Shown here piece after piece: positions 27,340 through 35,759 of a stretch of DNA of 64,000 bases. Numbering within the stretch: the first letter of the stretch is position 1; each line of letters starts with the position of its first letter. The position numbers and the translations under genes are program-made. The stretch lies in contig CALJKW010000070.1 in assembly GCA_937980205.1 (NCBI GenBank), positions 1 through 64,000 of the forward strand. The letters are read 5' to 3'. The DNA comes from an uncultured Myxococcales bacterium (GTDB lineage Bacteria > Myxococcota > Myxococcia > Myxococcales > Myxococcaceae). The notes beneath the pieces were generated by a model that was given only the letters and a program-made list of their open reading frames with translations, did no database searches and was not told where the DNA came from.

Positions 27340-28182
27340 TCAGGTCGCCGCGCGGGCTCGGCGCTTGAGCTCGCCGTCGATCACGCGGGCCTCGGCCTTC
27401 AGCCGGGCGAAGTTCGAGTAGAGGCCGTCGGGCTTGGCGCCGGGCATCTTCTTGAGCTCCTCGCGGATGCGCTCGAGGGTCTGGCCGATCTCCTTGGCGC
27501 GCTGGGCGAGCTCGTCGTCGGACGAGAGCAGGAAGAGGATCAGGCCGTCGACGTCGATCTTGCCCTCGAGCTCGCGCTCGAGGACCTTGAAGGAGCACGG
27601 CCGGCGCGAGGGGGCCTCGAGCGTCGTCTTCACGGCGGTGATGCAGGTCTCGGCGATCTCGAGCATGAGCTCGACGCTCTGCGCGGCGCGCATCTTGTCG
27701 AACGCGACGTAGAGCTCGACGAGGATCAGGTTGATGCCGGCCTTGCCGGTGCCGGGCTTCAAGGCGGCGGTGAGCCAGGCGTCGAGGCAGTCGCCTCCGG
27801 CCTGCTCGACGGCCTGGCGAAGAAACTGGAGCCACTCGTCGCGGACCTTCGCGAGCATGAGGCTCTTGGGCCCCTGCTTGGTGCGGACCTGGGCGAGGAC
27901 GTCGGAGAGCCCCTTCAAGATCTCGTCCGCCGACATCACGCCGCGCGGCTGGAACGCGCGCTCGCGCCAGGCGCCCTGGCTGACCTCGGCGGCGGCGGCC
28001 TTGCCGGGCGCGAGCGGCTTCACGTCGGTGCGCGAGCCGGCGTAGTGGTCCTGCTCGGAGCCGAGGCGGACGGCGGGCTTGGGGCCGCTGCTCACGGCGG
28101 GCCGCTTGCCGGAGGGCGCCGGGGCTTCAGCGCCGACGGGCACCTGAATCGTCTTGTCGTCGGGCTTGGGAGGCGTGGCCAC
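27340..28182 (-). CDS. Unknown helical protein, last gene of the MoxR/DUF58 operon
   Basis: The protein has 280 residues from GTG 28182 (an ATG at 28224 inside the upstream gene is the alternative). Residues 1-90 are Pro/Ala/Lys-rich and probably disordered. Residues 90-280 are entirely helical (SADEILKGLSDVLAQVRTKQG, AGINLILVELYVAFDKMRAAQSVELMLEIAE, ELAQRAKEIGQTLERIREELKKM), suggesting a helical bundle. No known motif, signal or membrane helix. The GTG overlaps the end of the DUF58 gene by codirectional nesting (28202 is upstream by only 20 bases), so co-expression with the MoxR system is likely. Function unknown. Confidence 0.7.
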   Translation of the reverse strand: MATPPKPDDKTIQVPVGAEAPAPSGKRPAVSSGPKPAVRLGSEQDHYAGSRTDVKPLAPGKAAAAEVSQGAWRERAFQPRGVMSADEILKGLSDVLAQVRTKQGPKSLMLAKVRDEWLQFLRQAVEQAGGDCLDAWLTAALKPGTGKAGINLILVELYVAFDKMRAAQSVELMLEIAETCITAVKTTLEAPSRRPCSFKVLERELEGKIDVDGLILFLLSSDDELAQRAKEIGQTLERIREELKKMPGAKPDGLYSNFARLKAEARVIDGELKRRARAAT

Positions 28183-28201
28183 TTTCGAGCGCCCCACCCT
28201 A

Positions 28202-29083
28202 TCAAGCGGCCATGCGCCGGGCACGAGCGCGGAAGAAGCGCTGCAGCGCGAGCGAGTGGTCTTCTCCCGAGCGCAGCTCGACGGAATCGAGCTGCAGCTT
28301 CTTGAAGAAGCGGCTGCGATCTTCGCGGCGCTTCTTCATCTCCTGGGCGAAGCGGCCGCGCACGCGCGGGTCGGAGGTGTCGATGAGCCAGCGCTCGTGG
28401 GTCTCCGGATCTTCGAGCTCGGCGAGGCCGAGCGAGGGGAACGCCTCTTCGAACGGGTCGAAGACGACGACGGGGACGAGGTCGTGCTTGCGCGAGACGA
28501 TGCGCATCGCCTGCTCGTAGCCCTGAGCGAGGAAGTCGCTGATCAGGAAGGTGACCGTCTTGCGGCGCGCAGCGTGGCTGAGCCAGGTGAGCGCGGAAGA
28601 CAGGTTCGTGCCCTCGCGCTGCGGCTTGTACGAGAGGATGTCGCTGACGACGCGCAGCACGTGCTTGCGACCCTTGCGCGGCGGCACGACCTTCTCGACC
28701 TGATCGGAGAACAGCACGAGGCCGACGCGGTCGTTGTTGGCGATCGCAGAGAAGGCGATCTGGGCGGCGACCTCGGCGGCGGTCTCGGACTTGGCGCGCG
28801 CCTTCGAGCCGAACTGCTCGGAGGCGCTGACGTCGACGAGGAGCATGACGGTGAGCTCGCGCTCCTCGGTGAAGACCTTCACGTACGGGTCGTTCATGCG
28901 GGCCGTGACGTTCCAGTCGATGGTGCGGACCTCGTCGCCCGGGTGGTACTGGCGCACCTCGCTGAAGGCCATGCCGCGGCCCTTGAAGACCGAGTGGTAC
29001 GAGCCGGCGAGGAGCGCGCTCACCACCTTGCGGGTGGTGATCTCGAGGCGGCGGATGCGCTTGATGAGCTCCTTGGACAGCAT
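28202..29083 (-). CDS. DUF58 protein (MoxR partner)
   Basis: The protein has 293 residues. It shows the conserved DUF58 opening (MLSKELIKRIRRLEITTRK), the signature block FSEVRQYHPGDEVRTIDWNVTARMND near residue 45, and a vWA-like metal site start (VMLLVDVSASEQFGS, DxSxS type) near 80. Known partners are MoxR AAA ATPases, and the pair is thought to act as a metal-insertion or chaperone system for envelope proteins. No membrane helix is visible, so it is probably cytoplasmic. It follows MoxR with a 9-base gap and is followed by a helical unknown protein. Confidence 0.92.
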   Translation of the reverse strand: MLSKELIKRIRRLEITTRKVVSALLAGSYHSVFKGRGMAFSEVRQYHPGDEVRTIDWNVTARMNDPYVKVFTEERELTVMLLVDVSASEQFGSKARAKSETAAEVAAQIAFSAIANNDRVGLVLFSDQVEKVVPPRKGRKHVLRVVSDILSYKPQREGTNLSSALTWLSHAARRKTVTFLISDFLAQGYEQAMRIVSRKHDLVPVVVFDPFEEAFPSLGLAELEDPETHERWLIDTSDPRVRGRFAQEMKKRREDRSRFFKKLQLDSVELRSGEDHSLALQRFFRARARRMAA

Positions 29084-29092
29084 GGGGAGCGT

Positions 29093-30103
<1,011 letters not shown>

Positions 30104-30164
30104 GCTGGGGCGTACTTAGCCGACAACCGCGGGGATCGGGATCGCGATCGAGGGTATCGCCGCC

Positions 30165-31112
30165 TCAGGGCTCCGGCGCCCGGTGCAGATCGACGTTGAA
30201 GATCGCGCGCTCGCCGGCCTTCAGCGTCACGGGCCGCTGCTGCGGGAGATAGCCGGCCGCGGTGATGCGCACGTCGTAGGTGCCGCCGGCGAGCTCGGTC
30301 GCGAAGACGCCGCGGGCGTCGGCGTCGAGCTGCCGGTCCGCCACGGCGAGGTGGGCGGCGAGCGGTGTGCCGTCGTCGGCGCTGCGGATGAGGCCGGTGA
30401 GCTTCGCCGGCGCCTCGGTTCCCGCGCGCCGCAGCGCGAGGCGCACGCTCGCGCGGCTGCCGGACACGATGCTCGCGTACTCGGCGGTGGGCTCGTAGCC
30501 CTCGCGCGCGGCGGTGAGCTGCAGCGGGCCGGGGTCGAGGCCTTCGACGGCGGCGACTCCGCGGGCGTCGGTGAGGACCTTGCGGCCGGCGACGTCGACG
30601 GTGACGCCCGCGAGCGGCGCACTGCCGTCGGTGGCGGTGATGACGAGGCCTCCAACGTGAGGAGGAGGCGGCGGCTCGCTGAGCTCGGCGAGCTGCACGG
30701 GCTGCACGGGACGCACGGGCTGCGGCCTGGGGTGCTCGAGCTCGTCGAGGCGCGCGTCGATGGCCGAGAGCGTCGCGTAGATGGCGTCGCGCTGCCGGCC
30801 GTAGTGCTTGAACAGCACGATGCCGAGCGTCACGAGCGCGGCGCTGACGGTGAACATGACGCCGCCGGTGACGAGGGTGGGGACGTCGCGGCTGGCGGCT
30901 CCGACGAGGAGGACGATGCCCGAGGGGAAGTGGCCGAAGATGCCGGCGCCGAGCGCGAGGCCCGCCGGCCAGCGGCGCGGCAGCTGCGCTTCGACGCGGC
31001 CGTGCAGCTCGAGCAGCTGCGGCTGGTCGAGCGCCTCGAGCTGGGCCTGGGTGGGTGCGTCCGCAGGCAGCGGAGCGGCAGCCAGCGTGAGCGCCAGCGC
31101 CAGCAGCGTCAT
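30165..31112 (-). CDS. Exported protein with two carboxypeptidase-regulatory-like domains
   Basis: The 315 residues start with a signal (MTLLALALTLAAAPLPADA). A short helical stretch (QAQLEALDQPQLLELHGRVEAQLPR) precedes a membrane hairpin (WPAGLALGAGIFGHFPSGIVLLVGA, then VTGGVMFTVSAALVTLGIVLF). A coiled segment (AIYATLSAIDARLDELE) and two CarboxypepD_reg/PEGA-like beta domains follow (GGLVITATDGSAPLAGVTVDVAGRKVLTDARGVAAVEG and LTGLIRSADDGTPLAAHLAVADRQLDADARGVF). Such domains usually bind sugars or peptides outside the cell. The gene follows the TPR gene with a 3-base gap, so it belongs to the MoxR operon. Confidence 0.75.
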   Translation of the reverse strand: MTLLALALTLAAAPLPADAPTQAQLEALDQPQLLELHGRVEAQLPRRWPAGLALGAGIFGHFPSGIVLLVGAASRDVPTLVTGGVMFTVSAALVTLGIVLFKHYGRQRDAIYATLSAIDARLDELEHPRPQPVRPVQPVQLAELSEPPPPPHVGGLVITATDGSAPLAGVTVDVAGRKVLTDARGVAAVEGLDPGPLQLTAAREGYEPTAEYASIVSGSRASVRLALRRAGTEAPAKLTGLIRSADDGTPLAAHLAVADRQLDADARGVFATELAGGTYDVRITAAGYLPQQRPVTLKAGERAIFNVDLHRAPEP

Positions 31113-31115
31113 GGG

Positions 31116-32468
31116 TCAGCGAAGGCGATCGAGCTTCGCGCGCGCGTCGGACTGGAGCTCGGGGCGCACGTCGGTCGCGGTCGAGGCCACGTACTTCTCG
31201 TAGTAGCTCTTCGCGTCGGTCGGGCGGTTCATGCCGGTGTACGCCTCGGCGAGGCCGTAGAGCGGCGAGGCCATGTTCGGGTCGAGCTTGAGCGCGTACT
31301 GGTAGTCGACGGCGGCTTCCTGGAAGCGGCGCAGGCCGATGAGGGCGCTGCCGCGGGCGACGTAGCCGACGGTGAGCGCGGGCTCGAGCTGCAGCGCGGC
31401 GCTCAAGGAGGAGAGCGCGCTGGCGTAGTCGCGGCCGGCGATCTGCTTGACGCCCTGCTCGTAGTAGCCGCGCGCCTGGACGCGGGTCGAGTCGGCGACG
31501 GGGCCGGTGCCGGGCGGCTTCCCGGCGGCCTGCGGCGAGCTGCCGGAGCCGGCGGCCATCTTCGCCTGAGCGCGCGCGATGTTGTCCTGCGCGCTCTTCT
31601 TCACGCTGGCGTCCTGGGTGAGCTGGGAGACCACGTTCCACTGGTCGATCGCCTGGCCGTAGTAGCCGAGCACCGCGTAGGTGTTGCCGAGCTTGAAGCG
31701 GGCCTCGACGTTCGAGGGGTCGGCGTGGACGGCGTCGGCGTAGGCGAACGAGGCCTCGCGGTACTTCTTCTCGCTCATGAACTTGTCGCCGTCGGCGATG
31801 CGGCGCGAGGCGGCGGCGGGGATCGGCTGCGCCGAGGCGGGCTGCTGCTGCGTGTTCGAGGGCGGCGGGTTGTTGTTCGCCGGCGGGGGATTGTTGTTGG
31901 CCGGGGGCGGCGTGTTGCTCGCCTGCTGCTGGCTCGAGGCGGTCGCGGCGCGCAGGGTGGTGATGAACTCCTTGGCCTTGTCGATCCACTTCTGCTCGGT
32001 GGGGCGCTTCTCTTTCTTGAGGTACTCCTCGTAGGCGGCGATCGCCTTGGGCGCATCACCGAGCTGCCGGTAGCTCTCGCCGAGGCCGTAGAAGCCGTCG
32101 GGATCGTTGGGGTCGAGCTTCGTGTACTGCTCGTACGCGGCGGCGGCGGTCTTGAAGTCCGACGTCTTGCGCGAGCTGTAGCCCAGGTTGAACCAGGCGA
32201 GCTTGAACGCGGGGTCGGCCTCGGTGGCCGCCTTGAACTGGGCGATCGCCTCGTCGCGCTTACCCTGCTTGAACAGGGCGCTGCCCATGCCGTTGAGCGC
32301 CGGGGCCCAGTTCGGGGTGGCGTTGAGCGCTTCCTTGTAGGCTGCGATGGCGACGTCGTACTGCTGGCCCTCGAGGGCCTTCTCGGCGCGATCGAAGTTC
32401 GCCTTCGCGGCAGGGGACGGGGTGACCGCCGCTGCCGCCAGCGTCACAACGAGGAGGAGTGCGTTCAT
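31116..32468 (-). CDS. Secreted TPR-repeat protein, first gene of the MoxR operon
   Basis: The 450 residues start with a signal-like sequence (MNALLLVVTLAAAAVTPSP). N-terminal TPRs (about 20-150: AKANFDRAEKALEGQQYDVAIAAYKEALN, WFNLGYSSRKTSDFKTAAAAYEQYTKLDPN) are separated from C-terminal TPRs (about 230-440) by a linker with repeated PPPANNN motifs. TPR arrays scaffold protein complexes. In aerotolerance-type operons a TPR protein accompanies MoxR and vWA proteins, so this gene is consistent with that layout. A periplasmic location is inferred from the signal. Confidence 0.85.
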   Translation of the reverse strand: MNALLLVVTLAAAAVTPSPAAKANFDRAEKALEGQQYDVAIAAYKEALNATPNWAPALNGMGSALFKQGKRDEAIAQFKAATEADPAFKLAWFNLGYSSRKTSDFKTAAAAYEQYTKLDPNDPDGFYGLGESYRQLGDAPKAIAAYEEYLKKEKRPTEQKWIDKAKEFITTLRAATASSQQQASNTPPPANNNPPPANNNPPPSNTQQQPASAQPIPAAASRRIADGDKFMSEKKYREASFAYADAVHADPSNVEARFKLGNTYAVLGYYGQAIDQWNVVSQLTQDASVKKSAQDNIARAQAKMAAGSGSSPQAAGKPPGTGPVADSTRVQARGYYEQGVKQIAGRDYASALSSLSAALQLEPALTVGYVARGSALIGLRRFQEAAVDYQYALKLDPNMASPLYGLAEAYTGMNRPTDAKSYYEKYVASTATDVRPELQSDARAKLDRLR

Positions 32469-32611
32469 ACGTGCTCCGTACGACTAACAAAATTCGGGCC
32501 GGTGTGCGACCGACGGATGGGATCCCAAATTCATCAGTTGCCGGAGAACAGCGGAACGCTCATTCCGGTTCCACCGCTCGGAGCCGCTATGACGCGCGCG
32601 TCGCGCCGACG

Positions 32612-33160
32612 CTACTGAGCGGCGACCTTCCGTGCCTCGGCCTCGCGCTTGAGGTCGGCGGCGAAGGTCTCGAAGTTGGCGGTGAAGTCGGGCATCTCCT
32701 TCTCGGCAGAGCCGAGGAAGAGGCCCGAGTAGGTCTCGGACATGGCGACGACGGTGCCTCCGTCTTTCTGGAGCAGCGTGAAGTGGCGGACGCCGAGGAA
32801 CATGCCGTTGCCGTCCTCCCAGACCATCTTGGTGGGCGCGTCGAACTCGCTGACGGTGAGCGTGAACGTGCGGTCGGGCGCGACCTTCGAGACGAGCGAG
32901 AGCTTCTCGCCCTTGGCGATCGTTCCCTCGAGCTTCGTGACGGTCGAGTTCCACTTCGTGAAGGCGGCCGAGTCGGTGAGGACGCTCCAGACGGTCTTCG
33001 GCTCGGCGGAGACGAAGATGGCGACGCTGTAGTCGAGCGCGTTGTCGGTGCGCGTGCGAATCGCCTTGCCGTCGGCGGTCAGCGTCGCGGGATCTTTCAC
33101 CTGGCGGACGGTGGAGCAGGCGCCGGCGAGCAGCGCGGCGACGAAGAGGGCGCGCTTCAT
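32612..33160 (-). CDS. SRPBCC-like lipoprotein
   Basis: The 182 residues have a lipoprotein signal (MKRALFVAALLAGACSTV, lipobox GAC). An SRPBCC/START-like domain follows: DYSVAIFVSAEPKTVWSVLTDSAAFTKWNSTVTKLEG (the usual first strand, helix and W-x-x-W loop), then GEKLSLVSKVAPDRTFTLTVSEFD and a C-terminal helix. Proteins of this fold bind hydrophobic ligands. ATG 33160 overlaps the stop of the upstream gene (ATGA). It probably acts with that gene, perhaps in lipid binding at the outer membrane (inference). Confidence 0.8.
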   Translation of the reverse strand: MKRALFVAALLAGACSTVRQVKDPATLTADGKAIRTRTDNALDYSVAIFVSAEPKTVWSVLTDSAAFTKWNSTVTKLEGTIAKGEKLSLVSKVAPDRTFTLTVSEFDAPTKMVWEDGNGMFLGVRHFTLLQKDGGTVVAMSETYSGLFLGSAEKEMPDFTANFETFAADLKREAEARKVAAQ

Positions 33161-33600
33161 CTCTTCACCCGCGCGCGGTTGTTCTTCGGGCCGTGCTCGA
33201 GCTCTATGCGGCCGAGCACCTCGAGCACCGGGGTGACGTAGTTCGCGAAGCGGCCGCGGTAGCCCTTGCGCAGCCCGTAGTACCCGCCGACGGGGTTCTT
33301 CGGGTCGCGCGCCCAGGCTTCGATGCTGCCCTCGGGCGTCGGCTTGCCTTCGTCGGCGTTGCCGAGCGGCACCCAGTCGCCGCGCTTCGCCAGCATGGCG
33401 GGGAGATCGTCGAGGCAACGCAGCTGGTACGAGAGCTTCGTCGTGCCGACCTGCACGACGAGCGCGGGCGGGTCGAGCGCCTCGTCCTTCCACGCCTGGT
33501 ACTCGGACGAGAGCGACGGCGTCTTGAGCACCCAGGGATCGTCGGGGGTGCCGTTTCCGTACGTGACCTTCGGCTTCGACGGCTTCTTGGGAGTGGGCAT
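33157..33600 (-). CDS. Conserved uncharacterised protein
   Basis: The 147 residues contain the string-like motifs NGTPDDPWVLKTPSLSSEYQAW, then PPALVVQVGTTKLSYQLRCLDDLPAML, then WVPLGNADEGKPTPEGSIEAWARDPKNPVGGYYGLRKGYRGRFANYV. This looks like an intact small family I have seen annotated only as hypothetical. There is no signal peptide. The tail is basic (KNNRARVKR). It is the first gene of a two-gene coupled unit with the SRPBCC lipoprotein and is divergent from the WYL-type regulator 61 bases away, so it is probably a target of that regulator (inference). Confidence 0.75.
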   Translation of the reverse strand: MPTPKKPSKPKVTYGNGTPDDPWVLKTPSLSSEYQAWKDEALDPPALVVQVGTTKLSYQLRCLDDLPAMLAKRGDWVPLGNADEGKPTPEGSIEAWARDPKNPVGGYYGLRKGYRGRFANYVTPVLEVLGRIELEHGPKNNRARVKR

Positions 33601-33625
33601 GGCCCGAAGGCATAGGACTCCAAAG

Positions 33626-33642
33626 GTGACGTCTTATGTCAC
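33626..33642. promoter_or_regulatory. Candidate operator between divergent genes
   Basis: GTGAC (33626-33630) and GTCAC (33638-33642) form a perfect inverted repeat with a 7-base spacer in the 61-base gap between the 147-residue gene and the regulator gene. The position suits autoregulation and control of the divergent operon. Confidence 0.4.
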
Positions 33643-33661
33643 ATATGAAAACGTCGTCTTC

Positions 33662-34300
33662 ATGCGGGCTTCACGGTTGCTGCGGATGCTGCTGCTGCTC
33701 CAGAACCGGGGGCGGCTGACCTGCTCGCAGCTCGCGGTCGAGCTCGAGGTGGCGCGGCGCACGGTGCTGCGCGATCTCGACGCGCTCACCGAGGCGGGGT
33801 TGCCGGTGGTGGTGACGCGCGGGGCGCGCGGCGGCGTCGAGCTCGGCTTCAACTACCGGTCGCGGCTGACCGGGCTCTCGGCGGCCGAAGCGGAGGCGCT
33901 CGGCGTCATCTTGAGCGCGCGGCCGGTGATGCTCGATGCCGTCGGGCTCGCGCCCGCGGCCCAGGCGGCGCGCAGCAAGCTGCTCGAGTCGCTGCCCGAC
34001 GGCGTCCGCGAGCGGGCGGCGGCCGCGAGCGCGCGGTTTCGGACCGAGGTCGAGCCGGCGGGAGAGCTCGACCCGCGGCTCGCGCCGCTCGCGAAGGCGA
34101 TCCGCGAGAAGCGGAAGGTCCGCATCCGCGGGCGCAAGGGCGCGACGCGGACGATTCACCCCGTCGCGCTCGTGCTCGGCCCCTCCGGGTGGGTCATCGA
34201 AGATGCCGTCGGGGCTGCGGTGCCGCTCTCGAGCTGCGGGGACATCAACATCTCGGCGCTGCGGTTCGCGGAGCGGGCAGCGGGAGTCGCACCGGCGTGA
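33662..34300 (+). CDS. HTH regulator of the YafY/WYL type with divergent WYL domain
   Basis: The 212 residues open with an HTH_11 winged helix (MRASRLLRMLLLLQNRGRLTCSQLAVELEVARRTVLRDLDALTEAGLPVVVTRGARGGVEL), the standard N-terminal domain of WYL regulators. The middle is helical (LSAAEAEALGVILSARP). The C-terminal 70 residues align loosely with WYL (REKRKVRIRGRKGATRTIHPVALVLGPSGWVIE), but the Trp-Tyr-Leu signature is replaced by GWVIE. Family members are often ligand- or ssDNA-sensing regulators. GTG 33626 is an alternative start that would include the dyad in the coding region. It probably represses the divergent unit. Confidence 0.85.
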   Translation: MRASRLLRMLLLLQNRGRLTCSQLAVELEVARRTVLRDLDALTEAGLPVVVTRGARGGVELGFNYRSRLTGLSAAEAEALGVILSARPVMLDAVGLAPAAQAARSKLLESLPDGVRERAAAASARFRTEVEPAGELDPRLAPLAKAIREKRKVRIRGRKGATRTIHPVALVLGPSGWVIEDAVGAAVPLSSCGDINISALRFAERAAGVAPA

Positions 34301-34354
34301 CGCCTCTTCGGCCTCCACGTTGATTGCCGAATCGGGACTGCGCAGTGTGAGCGC

Positions 34355-35758
34355 ATGCGTGCTGCGCTCCTGCTCGTCGTGCTCTGCGGCTGTGGCCCCT
34401 CGTCGACCCACTCGCGCTTCGGCCACTTCACGGTCGAGACGAAGAGCGACGCGCTGGCCACGCTCTCCGGCACGCTGCGGGTGAGCGTCGGCGGCGTCGC
34501 GGCGTACGACGTTCAGCGCGTCGACGAGCGGACCGTGCGCTTCACCGTGCAGGGCGCGCCGGAGACGGGCAACGCGGACATCGTGGCGAGGACGGCGTCG
34601 GGGTCGGTGAAGATCGGCACGCTGTATTACTCCGCGCCCGCCGACGCGCGGCTCGAGCGCCTGGTGGCGTTCGGCGCGAGCCTCACCATGGGCTCGCAGG
34701 ACGCGAGCATCTCGCAGCGCGCGCAGCTGATGGGGCCGGCCGCGCAGCTCGCGCGGGCGACGGGCGCGTACCTGCCGCTGCCGCTGGTGAAGACCGGTAC
34801 CCTGCCCGCCCTCGAGGTGCGCGACATCGACCCCGTCGCCTGCCGCGCGCGCGACGCGAACGTGTTCGAGGTGATCGGCTCGCGGGTGCAGGCCGAGCTG
34901 ATCGAGAAGCTGAAGGACTCGAACGGGGACGTCGCCATCGCGAAGGCGCGCCTCGATCCCGCCATCGAGGTGCGGAACGTCGCCATCGGCGGCTTCCGCG
35001 TCTCGGAGACGATCGGCGGCGCGCAGTCGTTCTTCGGGCGCGTGCTCGAGCACCTGGTCTGGGACGCGCAGGTCGACTCGGCCGGGCTGGTCGAGCCGCC
35101 GAAGGAGACGATGATCGATCGCGTCGTGGCGCTGAGGCCGACGACGCTGCTGACGACCGACCTGTTCGGCAACGACTTCAACAACGTGAACGTGTACGCG
35201 CCGGGGGTCCCCGACCTTGCGCCGCTGACCTCGACGGCGGACATGCGCGCGAGCCTGAAGGCCGTGCTGGACCGGCTCGAGCCGCTCGGCGCCGAGCTGT
35301 TCATCGCGACCGGGCCCGACGCCACGCTGCTGCCGCAGTACGACGCGAAGATCGCCGCGCTCAAGGCAGAGGGCTTCTCCGACGCCGACGCGACCGGCTG
35401 GCGCGACACGCTGCGCGCGCGCATCGGCGAGTACAACGCGGTGCTGCGCGAGGAGGCCGCGGCGCGGCCGTGGGTTCACGTCGTCGAGCTCGCCGCAAAG
35501 GTGGACGACGTGGTCCAACACGGCGTCGAGGTCGGGGGAGCCCACCTCGAGGGCTCGCCCTTCGGCGGGCTGTTCTCGCTCGACTCGATGCACTTCTCGG
35601 ATACGGGCTACGCGGTGCTCGCGAACCTTTTCCTCGATGCGATGGATGCCGCCTGGGGGACGAAGCTGCCCCGTGTGGATCCGGCCGAGGTGATGAAAGC
35701 CGACCCGTCGTCGGTGGAGGCGCTGCGCAAGGCAGGCCTCCACTGCGCCGGTCAGTGA
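34355..35758 (+). CDS. SGNH/GDSL-type hydrolase lipoprotein
   Basis: The 467 residues start with a lipoprotein signal (MRAALLLVVLCGCG, lipobox LCGC). A small N-terminal beta domain (about 25-100) precedes the SGNH core: block I FGASLTMG (nucleophile Ser), the block II Gly region (NVAIGGFRVSE), block III TTDLFGNDFNN (oxyanion Asn) and block V DSMHFSDTGY (Asp and His). All four blocks are intact, so hydrolase activity is plausible. Known members act as esterases or O-deacetylases; the substrate here is unknown. Its end lies one base from the convergent transketolase. Confidence 0.88.
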   Translation: MRAALLLVVLCGCGPSSTHSRFGHFTVETKSDALATLSGTLRVSVGGVAAYDVQRVDERTVRFTVQGAPETGNADIVARTASGSVKIGTLYYSAPADARLERLVAFGASLTMGSQDASISQRAQLMGPAAQLARATGAYLPLPLVKTGTLPALEVRDIDPVACRARDANVFEVIGSRVQAELIEKLKDSNGDVAIAKARLDPAIEVRNVAIGGFRVSETIGGAQSFFGRVLEHLVWDAQVDSAGLVEPPKETMIDRVVALRPTTLLTTDLFGNDFNNVNVYAPGVPDLAPLTSTADMRASLKAVLDRLEPLGAELFIATGPDATLLPQYDAKIAALKAEGFSDADATGWRDTLRARIGEYNAVLREEAAARPWVHVVELAAKVDDVVQHGVEVGGAHLEGSPFGGLFSLDSMHFSDTGYAVLANLFLDAMDAAWGTKLPRVDPAEVMKADPSSVEALRKAGLHCAGQ

Positions 35759-35759
35759 C

